Assembly: GCA_024643585.1 (NCBI GenBank)
Contig: JAHEMP010000004.1
Coordinates: 1 to 21,037, forward strand
DNA from: Crocinitomicaceae bacterium
GTDB lineage: Bacteria > Bacteroidota > Bacteroidia > Flavobacteriales_D > Crocinitomicaceae
Length of the DNA stretch: 21,037 nt
Direction of reading: 5' to 3'
The notes below the pieces were generated by a model. It had not been told where the DNA came from and ran no database searches. It worked only from the letters and a program-made list of their open reading frames with translations. A program made the translations under genes and the position numbers. Below, one piece after another: positions 8,212-16,700 of the stretch. Position 1 is the stretch's first letter. Each line of letters starts with the position of its first letter.

Positions 8212-8228
8212 CGATTGAATTAATCAAC

Positions 8229-9512
8229 CTATTTCGTTACGATTACCACACCTTTGTAATTGTCGGCCTCACTTGCTAATGGATTTTTTAAAACGACTTT
8301 CCAAATATAAGAGCTACCACTAATTGCTTGATTTCCTGTTCTTTTATCGGTTCCGTCCCAACCTGCATTAGCGTCACTTGTTTGATAGACCAATCCACCA
8401 TCTTTTGGATCAATTATCACCATTGAGAATCCAGTATTTCGCTCTTTTAAGGCAAAAGGAATAAATGTATTCCGTCTGCTATCGTTGTGCAAAGGGTTGA
8501 AAGCATCAACTGCCAAAAGATTGTAGTCATTTTCGATGCGCACCTTTCTGCTAGTGCGTGCCTTGCATCCATTTTGATCAACGATTTCCAACTCTATTGT
8601 ATAATCTCCTTGCTTAAAGAAGTGGAACTCCGCTTCTTTTCCTAATAACACGTCATTTGATTTATTACAAGACCATTTAAATTCGTTCGCTATGGAATTA
8701 GATTTCACAAAAGTTGACGGTAATCCGTTTTTGTAAATATTATCCAAATCGATTTCAAAGAAAGGATCCATAGCTGAATTCACGAGGAATGAATTCTCTT
8801 TGGTATTGTTAGCATCAGCAATAATATACATTCCACTTTCGGTTAATTCAAGCATGCTTTCTTTTTTGGAAGGGATGTCTTTTTTCTTTCCGCTTGGATA
8901 AGTGACAGTCAATGGAATTGAATTTGTATTCGAAATTCGAATGGTTTCATTTAGACATTGCTTTTCAATTACCGGTAGTACAATTGGCGCTAAATTTCCA
9001 ATAGATGAAATACCAGTATTTTGTGTTTCAAACCTTTGACTATTTTGAGTGTTCATTTTTTCAACAATTACGTTCTCAGCATTTTTATTTGCTGTTTTAC
9101 TTGTATTGTTGGAAGGATTTGTTTTGCCAGAAAGTTCTGCTTTGGTCTCTAATTTGGCCGAACTATTTTTTGTTGGATTATCGATATTTTTTTCTGCTAC
9201 TACAGCACTTTCAGATACAGGTGAAGTGATCGAGGAGGTACTATTCGGATTATCTATTTTCGTTTTTTCGATGGCAACTGAAGAGTTTTCAGCCTCATTT
9301 GAAGCTGAATTCAGGAAATAAAGAGCAGCTGAAATTCCAACTAAACCAACTACTGCTGCAGAAGTTTTCCAAGGTTTGAATACTTTCTTGGGAGCAACTG
9401 TAGGCATCGCAGCGTCAAGTCTGGTTTGGAGAGCTTCCCAGGCTTTAGGATTATAAGGAGCATCCAAGTCTTGGAGACTATCCTTGAATATGTTTTCTAA
9501 GTTTTGACTCAT
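8229..9512 (-). CDS. Single-pass membrane protein with T9SS type B-like C-terminal domain; putative ECF sigma partner
   Basis: A 427-residue protein encoded 2 nt after an ECF sigma gene. Residues 1-49 are a cytoplasmic segment with the pattern PYNPKAWEALQTRLD, the PxxxWxxLxxRL signature I recall from Bacteroidota membrane proteins encoded next to ECF sigmas. One membrane helix spans about 50-67 (SAAVVGLVGISAALYFL). A Ser/Asn/Thr-rich linker runs from about 68 to 165. A PKD-like beta domain lies around 255-328, including FKWSCNKS and YTIELEIVDQNGC. Residues 331-427 resemble the gliding-motility-associated (type B) C-terminal domain: DAFNP, then NDSRRNTFIPF, GFSMVIIDPKDG, AGWDGTDKRTG, SYIWKVVLK and a terminal GVVIVTK. 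There is no cleavable signal peptide. I infer a sigma regulator or sensor reaching into the periplasm; direct anti-sigma activity is not shown. Confidence 0.72.
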   Translation of the reverse strand: MSQNLENIFKDSLQDLDAPYNPKAWEALQTRLDAAMPTVAPKKVFKPWKTSAAVVGLVGISAALYFLNSASNEAENSSVAIEKTKIDNPNSTSSITSPVSESAVVAEKNIDNPTKNSSAKLETKAELSGKTNPSNNTSKTANKNAENVIVEKMNTQNSQRFETQNTGISSIGNLAPIVLPVIEKQCLNETIRISNTNSIPLTVTYPSGKKKDIPSKKESMLELTESGMYIIADANNTKENSFLVNSAMDPFFEIDLDNIYKNGLPSTFVKSNSIANEFKWSCNKSNDVLLGKEAEFHFFKQGDYTIELEIVDQNGCKARTSRKVRIENDYNLLAVDAFNPLHNDSRRNTFIPFALKERNTGFSMVIIDPKDGGLVYQTSDANAGWDGTDKRTGNQAISGSSYIWKVVLKNPLASEADNYKGVVIVTK

Positions 9513-9514
9513 TA

Positions 9515-10087
9515 TTATTGGTCTATTTTTTCAAATTTTTCTTTCAATATTTTTTGCAAATTCATCTTGGCTTTTGCTAAATTGGATTTAGAAGTTCCTT
9601 CCGTAACACCTAATATTTCACCGATTTCTTTGTGTGTATATTCTTCAATAACATACAAGTTAAAAACGGCTCGATAGGCTGGAGTTAATTGATTTATAGC
9701 TTCCAAAGCAATTTCTGCTTTTAAGCTTTTCAATTCAAATTCTTCCGTTTCGACCACAGGATTAACACTATCGAGGACAAATTCCTCGTCATTTTCCTTT
9801 CGAATAGGATCTTTTTTCGATTTACGAATAGCATCGATGCAGGTGTTTGCAAAAATTCTTCGCAACCAACCTTCAAAAGAACCTGTGTGATCGTAGGCAC
9901 CCAATTTTTCAAAGACCTTGATGAATCCAATCTGAACAACTTCCTGTGCGTCGTCTGGATTTCGGTGATACCGCATACAAACAGACAACATCTTTCCATA
10001 AAAGAGCTTAAACAGCTGCTCTTGAGACTTTCTATTGTTCTCAATGCACCCTACAATAATTTCTTTTAGTTGGTCGCTATTTTCCAC
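9515..10087 (-). CDS. ECF-type RNA polymerase sigma factor
   Basis: A 190-residue sigma-70-family protein. Region 2 spans about 20-90 with FYGKMLSVCMRYHRNPDDAQE, then VVQIGFIKVFEKL and FEGWLRRIFANTCIDAIRK. An acidic linker (about 95-125) takes the place of region 3. Region 4 spans about 128-180 with LTPAYRAVFNLYVIEEY, the helix-turn-helix THKEIGEILGVTEGTSKS and LAKAKMNLQ. The start is GTG at 10087: an in-frame stop lies 17 codons upstream, no in-frame ATG lies between, and the next methionine (residue 33) is already inside region 2. An ATG 2 nt upstream is out of frame. It directs transcription of an unknown regulon, possibly including its own operon, and heads the two-gene unit with the membrane protein at 8229-9512. 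Confidence 0.9.
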   Translation of the reverse strand: MENSDQLKEIIVGCIENNRKSQEQLFKLFYGKMLSVCMRYHRNPDDAQEVVQIGFIKVFEKLGAYDHTGSFEGWLRRIFANTCIDAIRKSKKDPIRKENDEEFVLDSVNPVVETEEFELKSLKAEIALEAINQLTPAYRAVFNLYVIEEYTHKEIGEILGVTEGTSKSNLAKAKMNLQKILKEKFEKIDQ

Positions 10088-10210
10088 ATTGTTTTCATTG
10101 GGAAGACGTTTAACTTTCTTCTAGGTTGCCTTTTTTGAAAATTATATGAACAGTTTTACTATTTCATTCACATTACAGGACAAAATAACTAAATTTTCAT
10201 TCAATATGTT

Positions 10211-10218
10211 TACTTTTG
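10211..10218 (+). promoter_or_regulatory. mdh: Bacteroidota -7 promoter box (TACTTTTG) for mdh
   Basis: TACTTTTG matches TAnnTTTG exactly, 41 nt before the mdh ATG, in the 172-nt divergent gap between the sigma gene and mdh. The leader would be about 35 nt and A/T-rich. No clear TTG -33 element is seen. On the other strand, TAATTTTC (10144 to 10137) is a one-mismatch candidate for the sigma gene; I consider it too weak to list separately. Confidence 0.5.
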
Positions 10219-10259
10219 CAACGTTTTAAAACGAGTTTATTTATACCAAAAAAAATACA

Positions 10260-11198
10260 ATGAAAGTAACAGTAGTTGGTGCGGGTAACGTAGGTGCGAC
10301 ATGCGCAGACGTATTGGCACACAGAGAAATTGCCAACGAAATCGTATTGTTGGACATCAAAGAAGGTTTTGCAGAGGGTAAAGCATTAGATATTTGGGAA
10401 ACCGCTCCAATCGGATTGTACGATTCAAGAACGATCGGTTCAACGAACGATTATTCTAAAACGGCTGATTCAGAGGTAGTTGTTATTACTTCTGGTTTAC
10501 CGAGAAAACCAGGTATGTCAAGAGACGATTTGATCGCAACAAACGCAGGTATTGTTAAATCTGTTACTGAAAATGTAATTAAATATTCTCCAAACGCAAA
10601 AATCATTATCGTTTCAAATCCTTTGGACGTAATGACTTACTGTGCATATTTATCAGCGAAAGTTGATTCGAAGAATGTCTTCGGAATGGCAGGTGTTTTG
10701 GATACGGCGCGTTACCGTGCATTTTTGGCAGAGGAATTGAATGTTTCTCCAAAGGATATTCAAGCTGTATTGATGGGTGGTCATGGTGATACTATGGTTC
10801 CACTTCCACGTTACACAACTGTTGCTGGTATTCCAGTTACTGAATTAATTGGAGAAGAGAAATTGAATGAAATCATCGAAAGAACGAAGTTCGGAGGTGG
10901 TGAGATTGTTAAATTGTTAGGAACGTCAGCTTGGTATGCTCCAGGTGCAGCTGCCGCTCAAATGGTTGAAGCAATTGTTCGCGACCAAAAACGTATTTTC
11001 CCAGTTTGTGCTATGCTAAACGGTGAATATGGAATGAAAGATATCTTCTTAGGTGTTCCGGTTATCCTTGGAAAAGGTGGAATCGAAAGAATTATAGAAT
11101 TGGATTTGAATGCAGATGAAAAAGCATTGTTGGAAGAATCAGCTGTTGCCGTTAAAGGTGTAATGGATGTTTTGGACAACATGAATGTTGCAGGATAA
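10260..11198 (+). CDS. mdh: Malate dehydrogenase (NAD-dependent)
   Basis: A 312-residue enzyme that interconverts malate and oxaloacetate in the TCA cycle. The nucleotide-binding motif is GAGNVG (7-12), with D32 after the second strand for the NAD ribose. The substrate loop GLPRKPGMSRDDL carries R82 and R88. The active-site residues are D148 and R151 (LDTARYR) and H175 in GGHGDTMVPLPRY. The double-arginine loop is typical of malate rather than lactate dehydrogenase. It belongs to the LDH-like MDH group found in Bacteroidota. It is monocistronic, with its own -7 box and a strong terminator at 11234-11267. Confidence 0.96.
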   Translation: MKVTVVGAGNVGATCADVLAHREIANEIVLLDIKEGFAEGKALDIWETAPIGLYDSRTIGSTNDYSKTADSEVVVITSGLPRKPGMSRDDLIATNAGIVKSVTENVIKYSPNAKIIIVSNPLDVMTYCAYLSAKVDSKNVFGMAGVLDTARYRAFLAEELNVSPKDIQAVLMGGHGDTMVPLPRYTTVAGIPVTELIGEEKLNEIIERTKFGGGEIVKLLGTSAWYAPGAAAAQMVEAIVRDQKRIFPVCAMLNGEYGMKDIFLGVPVILGKGGIERIIELDLNADEKALLEESAVAVKGVMDVLDNMNVAG

Positions 11199-11233
11199 TT
11201 AGACGTTAGAATTACGAACGTCAGATATTAGAC

Positions 11234-11267
11234 AAAAGCAGTGATGATTTTTTTCATCACTGCTTTT
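11234..11267 (+). terminator. Rho-independent terminator of mdh
   Basis: AAAAGCAGTGATGA at 11234-11247 pairs perfectly over 14 bp with TCATCACTGCTTTT at 11254-11267 around a T6 loop, followed by TTTATTTT. It lies 36 nt after the mdh stop codon. Confidence 0.9.
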
Positions 11268-11295
11268 TTATTTTGGAAGTATTTTATCCAAAAAA

Positions 11296-11323
11296 AGACC
11301 CAATCTCGCGAGAGATTGGGTCT
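11296..11323 (-). terminator. Rho-independent terminator of the flavoenzyme-gcvT unit (minus strand)
   Basis: AGACCCAATCTC at 11296-11307 and GAGATTGGGTCT at 11312-11323 form a perfect 12-bp stem with a 4-nt loop (GCGA on +, TCGC on -). Read on the minus strand, it lies 27 nt after the gcvT stop and is followed by a run of T (from the A-run at 11290-11296), the normal layout of an intrinsic terminator. Confidence 0.9.
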
Positions 11324-11350
11324 ACTAATTAATGTCAACAATCTAATAGA

Positions 11351-12433
11351 CTATTTCTTATAAAAAGGCAACTTAGCTACTTTTGCTTTAACTCCTTTGT
11401 CACGAATCGAAATAAAAATTTCCGTATCCATACCCGCATTTTCAACGGTTACATAACCTAAGCCAATTCCAATTTTCATACTTGGAGACATGGTTCCAGA
11501 AGTAACATGTCCAATTTTGTTTCCTTTAGCATCTTGAATTTCGTAATCATGACGTGGAATTCCGCGATCAATCATTTCGAAAGCAATTAACTTTCTTTTT
11601 ACACCTTCTTCTTTTTGTTTTGCTAAGAAGTCAGCATCGATAAAGTCTTTTGTGAATTTTGTAATCCAACCCAATCCCGCTTCTAATGGCGACGTTGTTT
11701 CATCGATATCATTTCCGTAGAGGCAGAAACCCATTTCTAAACGAAGTGTATCTCTTGCCGCTAATCCGATTGGTTTGATGCCAAATGCTGCTCCTGCTTC
11801 CAATACTTTTGCGTAAACTTCTTTCACTTCACTGTTTTTGCAGTAGATTTCAAATCCACCAGAACCAGTATAACCGGTTGCAGAAATAATTACATGCTCA
11901 ATTCCAGCAAAATCAGCCACTTCAAAATGGTAATATTTTATTGCAGACAAATCTATGCTTGATAAACTTTGCATCGCTTCCACCGCCTTAGGACCCTGAA
12001 TGGCCAACAAAGAATATTCGTCGGACAAATTACGCATTTCAACTCCCATAGAATTATGGGAAGAAATCCAATCCCAATCTTTTTCAATATTGGAGGCATT
12101 TACCACCAACAAGTATTGTTCATCCTTTATTTTATATATGATTAAATCATCAACGATTCCGCCTTTTCCATTAGGCATACACGAATACTGCGCACGTCCA
12201 ATTGTTAAAGTGGAAGCATCATTTGTAGAAACTTTTTGAATTAAATCGATAGCAGCTGGCCCAGTCAACAAAAATTCCCCCATGTGAGAAACATCAAAGA
12301 CACCAACCGCATTGCGAACTGTTTCGTGTTCAGCATTTACACCTTCAAATTGTACAGGCATTTCATATCCAGTGAAGGGAACCATTTTCCCACCCATTGC
12401 GATATGCTCATCGTTAAGCGTAAGTTTTTTCAT
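11351..12433 (-). CDS. gcvT: Aminomethyltransferase, glycine cleavage system T protein
   Basis: A 360-residue folate enzyme. It takes the aminomethyl group carried on lipoylated H protein, releases ammonia and makes 5,10-methylene-tetrahydrofolate. Visible blocks are KMVPFTGYEMPVQFEGV, then NAEHETVRNAVGVFDVSHMGE, the conserved Asp pair in GGIVDDLIIY (about 92-100), LLAIQGPKA, the YTGSGGFEIYC loop, and the C-terminal KIGIGLGYV. I place the start at the ATG at 12433 (MKKLTLNDEHI), which gives the usual GcvT length. An ATG at 12460 is also in frame and would add nine residues; a TTG still further upstream is unlikely. It lies 54 nt after a flavoenzyme gene on the same strand and before a strong terminator. 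Genes for the P and H proteins are not in the window. Confidence 0.94.
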   Translation of the reverse strand: MKKLTLNDEHIAMGGKMVPFTGYEMPVQFEGVNAEHETVRNAVGVFDVSHMGEFLLTGPAAIDLIQKVSTNDASTLTIGRAQYSCMPNGKGGIVDDLIIYKIKDEQYLLVVNASNIEKDWDWISSHNSMGVEMRNLSDEYSLLAIQGPKAVEAMQSLSSIDLSAIKYYHFEVADFAGIEHVIISATGYTGSGGFEIYCKNSEVKEVYAKVLEAGAAFGIKPIGLAARDTLRLEMGFCLYGNDIDETTSPLEAGLGWITKFTKDFIDADFLAKQKEEGVKRKLIAFEMIDRGIPRHDYEIQDAKGNKIGHVTSGTMSPSMKIGIGLGYVTVENAGMDTEIFISIRDKGVKAKVAKLPFYKK

Positions 12434-12487
12434 CGATTTTTTTTCGGTAAAATTACTCATATCATGGAAATAGAGAAGCAAAAGCGA

Positions 12488-13624
12488 CTAAGAATGTAAA
12501 TCGGCTAATTCTTTTCCTACCAAAGTACCTATAGCAACACCCATTCCACCCATACGCACTCCAGCGCAGACTTTTGAGTTAATTCGTTTGATTATAGGTG
12601 ATTTAAAATCTCCAACACCCATAATTCCTGCCCATCGGTGGTCAATTTCATAAGGTGTATTCGGTAAAACAATTGTTTTCAATATTTGCTCAATGGCATT
12701 CTGAATATCAGGCTTCAAACCTATTTCAGCGGTATTTTCTTGAATAAAGTTAATATTTCTACCACCTCCAATCAAAATACGTTTATCCACGTTTCTAAAA
12801 TAAAAGTAACCTTCATCAAAATGAAAAGTACCTTTTATTTTTAGGTCTTGAATTGGTTTGGTAATTAAAACCTGTGCTCTAGCAGGTTGGACATTTAAAT
12901 TTGGCACTAGTTTTTCTGAAAATCCGTTGGTACATAAAATGAGATTGGAGGCTTCAATTTGGCCAATATTAGTTTCAATCTTAACAGACTTCGCATCTTG
13001 ATCAAAACTGGCAACTTCGATTCCCCTTAAAATAGGAACCTCCATTTCTTGCATTTTCTTTAGAAGCATCAAATTTAGTTTGGCTGTATCGAGTTGACCT
13101 TCTAATGTATTATTAAAAAGTGTATCAATTTGTTCAAAGCCAAATGTTTTTTTGGCATTAAAGTCCTCTTTGATTGCATTATTTTGATTGGTAATTTTTT
13201 TAATTTCTAAATTTAGTTCAGGTAGAAACTCTCTTATTTCCTCAGATTTATTCGGATCTTTTATTAAATCCCATGATCCATTTATCTGTAAATCAATATT
13301 TTTACTACCAAGCCATTCTTCGAGAGCTTTGAGTCCTCGCCATCTTTTGTCTATGGTTTCCCAAGCTTTTGAAGAATCCATGGTTCGTAAATCACTTAAA
13401 ATTTCAGAAGGAGAGCCAAAGCAAGCGAAACCGGCGTTTTTGGAACTAGCGGACATAGGGAGAATACCTTTGTCGACAATGAGAACTTTGGAATTAGGGT
13501 GTTTTTTCTTCATGTGATATGCACAGCTAACTCCAACAATTCCTGAGCCTACAACGAGGAAATCAATATTATCGAAGTACATTTTCCGCTCCCAGTAGCT
13601 AAGATCATTAATGGACAAATTCAT
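12488..13624 (-). CDS. FAD-dependent oxidoreductase, D-amino-acid / glycine oxidase (DAO) family
   Basis: Up to 378 residues. The FAD-binding Rossmann motif FLVVGSGIVGVSCAY (GxGxxG) lies at about 22-36. ASSKNAGFACFGSPSE follows in the FAD/substrate region, and the C-terminus carries GVRMGGMGVAIGTLVG, the usual second FAD contact of the DAO fold. Such enzymes oxidise C-N bonds of amino acids or N-methyl amines; this substrate cannot be read from sequence. The ATG at 13624 is in frame, but an ATG at 13582 (MYFDNIDF) with GGGAG 8 nt upstream fits the family's N-terminus better, so the first 14 residues may not be translated. It is followed by gcvT after 54 nt. Since GcvT-like folate domains accept one-carbon units in sarcosine and dimethylglycine dehydrogenases, a linked role in glycine or N-methylglycine catabolism is plausible but inferred. 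Confidence 0.85.
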   Translation of the reverse strand: MNLSINDLSYWERKMYFDNIDFLVVGSGIVGVSCAYHMKKKHPNSKVLIVDKGILPMSASSKNAGFACFGSPSEILSDLRTMDSSKAWETIDKRWRGLKALEEWLGSKNIDLQINGSWDLIKDPNKSEEIREFLPELNLEIKKITNQNNAIKEDFNAKKTFGFEQIDTLFNNTLEGQLDTAKLNLMLLKKMQEMEVPILRGIEVASFDQDAKSVKIETNIGQIEASNLILCTNGFSEKLVPNLNVQPARAQVLITKPIQDLKIKGTFHFDEGYFYFRNVDKRILIGGGRNINFIQENTAEIGLKPDIQNAIEQILKTIVLPNTPYEIDHRWAGIMGVGDFKSPIIKRINSKVCAGVRMGGMGVAIGTLVGKELADLHS

Positions 13625-13734
13625 TGCATGAAAGTATAGAACATTTTTGCGATATTTGCCTTTAATTAAAAAAATGAAATAATATTTGAACGTTTTTCGT
13701 ACCCGATTGTACAGACAGGTGTTATAACAGAAGT

Positions 13735-16700
13735 ATGAGATATTATTTGCTTTTACTATTCTTTGCTGTGTCTATGAATTTCATGGCGCAGAAAATAAAC
13801 GTGCAGTATGTTTTCGGTGGTCAAATCACGAACTACGAAACCGGCAAGAAGGAAGGAAGTGTTACCGCAACCCTTATCTCTGGTGGGAAAATTATATCCA
13901 CTGCGATGACCGCCACAAACGGGAAGTACCTACTAACCGCAAATATGCCGGCTCAATCTAATTTTGAGATTATTTTTTCCAAAACAGGATTTGTTAGCAA
14001 AAGAATAGCTTGTAATTTCTCAACAATGAATACAGAGCGTATCAAAGAGGGAGAGAAAATTACACCTATGCAAGATTTAAGTTTGGAAATTTTCACACTT
14101 AAACCAGGAGTAGATTTCTCCTTTTTGGAAAAAGAACCGGTTGCAACCTTTGGGTTGAACGCCGACAATATTGTTCCAATGCTAGATATTGCTGCATCTC
14201 AGAGAATTAAGCAAAAAATAGAAGGTTTATTAGAAAACAAAGCACCACAACCAGATAATTCTGAAGCCAATTACAATGCGGCGATTAAATCAGGGGATAA
14301 TTTGCTTGGGCAGAAGAAATACGAAGAAGCCTTGAAGCAATATGAAAATGCTGCAGGTATTAAACCGAAGGAATTTTATCCGCAGAAGAAAATAGCTGAA
14401 ATTGACGCCCTTTTGAAGGCTAAGAAAAATGAAGTGGCTGCTGAAAGTGAAACAGATAAGCAATATAGAAATCTTATCACTGCAGCGGATAATTTTAGGG
14501 ACAACAAGCAGTATCCAGAAGCTATTGCGAAATACAATACAGCGCTTAGGGTAAAATATGAACAGTATCCCAAAGATGAAATAAAGAAAATAGAGGCGAT
14601 TGTAGCCGAAGCTCGAAAAGAGGAACGTGAGGATAGAAGTTACCAAGAGGCAATTGCTGCGGCTGACGTTGCCATTAATGCGAAAAACTTTCCGCTTGCC
14701 CAAGAAAGATATCAAGCTGCACTGGCTATCAAACCAGAAGAGAAGTATCCAAAAGATCAATTAATTATTGTTGCAGCTGAATTAAAGAAAATTGCAGAAG
14801 AAGAGGCTAAACGTAAAAAATACGATGAGGCAATGACCGAGGCCAATCAGCTTTTAGCCGGTTCTAAATATGTTGAAGCTAAGGCCAAATATGTTGAAGC
14901 TTCCGTGTTGTATCCTTCAGAAGTTATTCCCAAGGAAAAAATTAAAACTTGCGATGAGCTAATTGCTAAAAATGCAAAGGCCATTAAAGATGCAGAGGAT
15001 ATAAAACGTTTGTTTGAAGAAGGTCAAAAATTAATAGATGCCAAAACCTATGCTTTAGCCAAAGGAAAGTACAACGAGATTTTGAAAATAGATCCGAAGA
15101 CAGCGCTTGCTCAAGTGAAATTAGATGAAATAGATCGATTGATTAAGGCTGATGAAGATGCTAAAAACGCTGATAAAATTATTGCCGGATATGTTTCGGA
15201 AGGTGATGCAGCTGTTCGAGATCAAAAATTTGACATCGCAAAAATGAAATATGGAGCTGCTCTTGAAGTGCGAGAAGACAAAGAACTTAGAGAGAAGTAC
15301 AACGCTTTGTTGTCAAAGATTGCAAATATTCAAGCTAAAACACTTGTTGATCAGCGATTTGAAGAAAGCATGAAAGCCGCGAAAGCATTGTTAGATGCTG
15401 AAAAGTTAGAAGAAGCGAGAGTTGCCTATCAGGCTGCTGCAAATTTGGATGAATCTAGAACTGAACCGAAATTACGTATAGCAGAGATTGATTCTCGTTT
15501 GGTGAAAAAATCAGAAGCGGATAAGGCCTATCGCGCCATTATTGATAAGGGCGATGCTTTGGTTAAGGAAGAGAAATATTTAGCAGCAATTGATGAATAC
15601 AATAAGGCTTTAGTAATTCGTCCAACAGATAAAGAACCAAAAGACAAAGCAGATAATGCAGAACAACTGGAAAGGGCAAGAGGAGATGTTGCCAATCAGC
15701 AATTTGAAAAAATAATTTCAACTTCGAGAAATAAGATTGAAGAGAAAGATTATGATAAAGCGACGGAACTTCTTAATAGAGCCATTTCTTTGAGATCCCC
15801 GGAAAGAAAAACAGACAAGCGGCCGGAAGAAATGCTTGCTGAAATCGAAAAATTAAAACGCATTGATGCATCTTTTAAAGAGAAAATTGCTGCCGGTGAA
15901 AAATTCGCAACGGAAAAGAAATACGATTTAGCCATAGCTAAATTTGAAGAAGCAGCAGCTCTCAAAACTGAAGATGAACTTCCAAAAAATCGCATTTCTG
16001 AGTTAAAAAAACTTCAAAGTGAAATGCTTGGAGCGGCTGAAAAGGAAAATGGTTTCAATGAAAATTTTAAAAAGGGAACGGTTGAGAAAAAAGCTAAAAA
16101 TTATGAGATAGCTTTAGAGGATTTCAAAAAAGCGTTAAGTTTTAAACCAGATAATCAGGCGACTAAGGACCAAATTGATGAAATCAGTCAAATCATTGAG
16201 GAACAAAAGAAATTAGATGAGAGTTCTAAAAATCAACGCGAAATAATTGCTTCATTGATTGGTGAGGCTGATAAATTGTTTAATCTGGGTGATTGGGCTG
16301 AGGCAAAGGAAAGTTACCAGAAAATAATAGAAATTGACAAAGATCAAGCTCATGCTAACTCAAGAATAAAAGAGTGTGACCTGCGTTTAAGTGAAGAAAT
16401 AAATCGAACCGCCAACGAAGAATATAAAGCACTCATTGCGTCTGCTGACAACAATTTTGAAAAAAATGATTTCAATCGATCCAAAGAACTTTTTGAGATA
16501 GCAAATTCCAAACGCCCAAAAGATCCTTATCCAATTAAAAGGCTACAAGAATTAAATCTTTTAATAAACCCTATTGTCATTGCTTCAGGCACATTGGAAC
16601 CTCTAGGAGATGTGTATAGCGGAAATGGCCAGTCAGATTTGTTACAAGCAGATCTAGATCGAAAAAACGAAAAAAATTCCAAACTTACAGATGCTGTGAG

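Noticed and set aside
10146..10229. Short + frame of 27 codons (starting MNSFTISF) upstream of mdh
   Set aside because: It runs through the mdh promoter box, has no supporting features and is best explained by chance.
14272..16560. Recent DNA-level tandem duplication or assembly collapse in the repeat region
   Set aside because: The repeats are similar only as protein; no long near-identical DNA blocks are visible between units.
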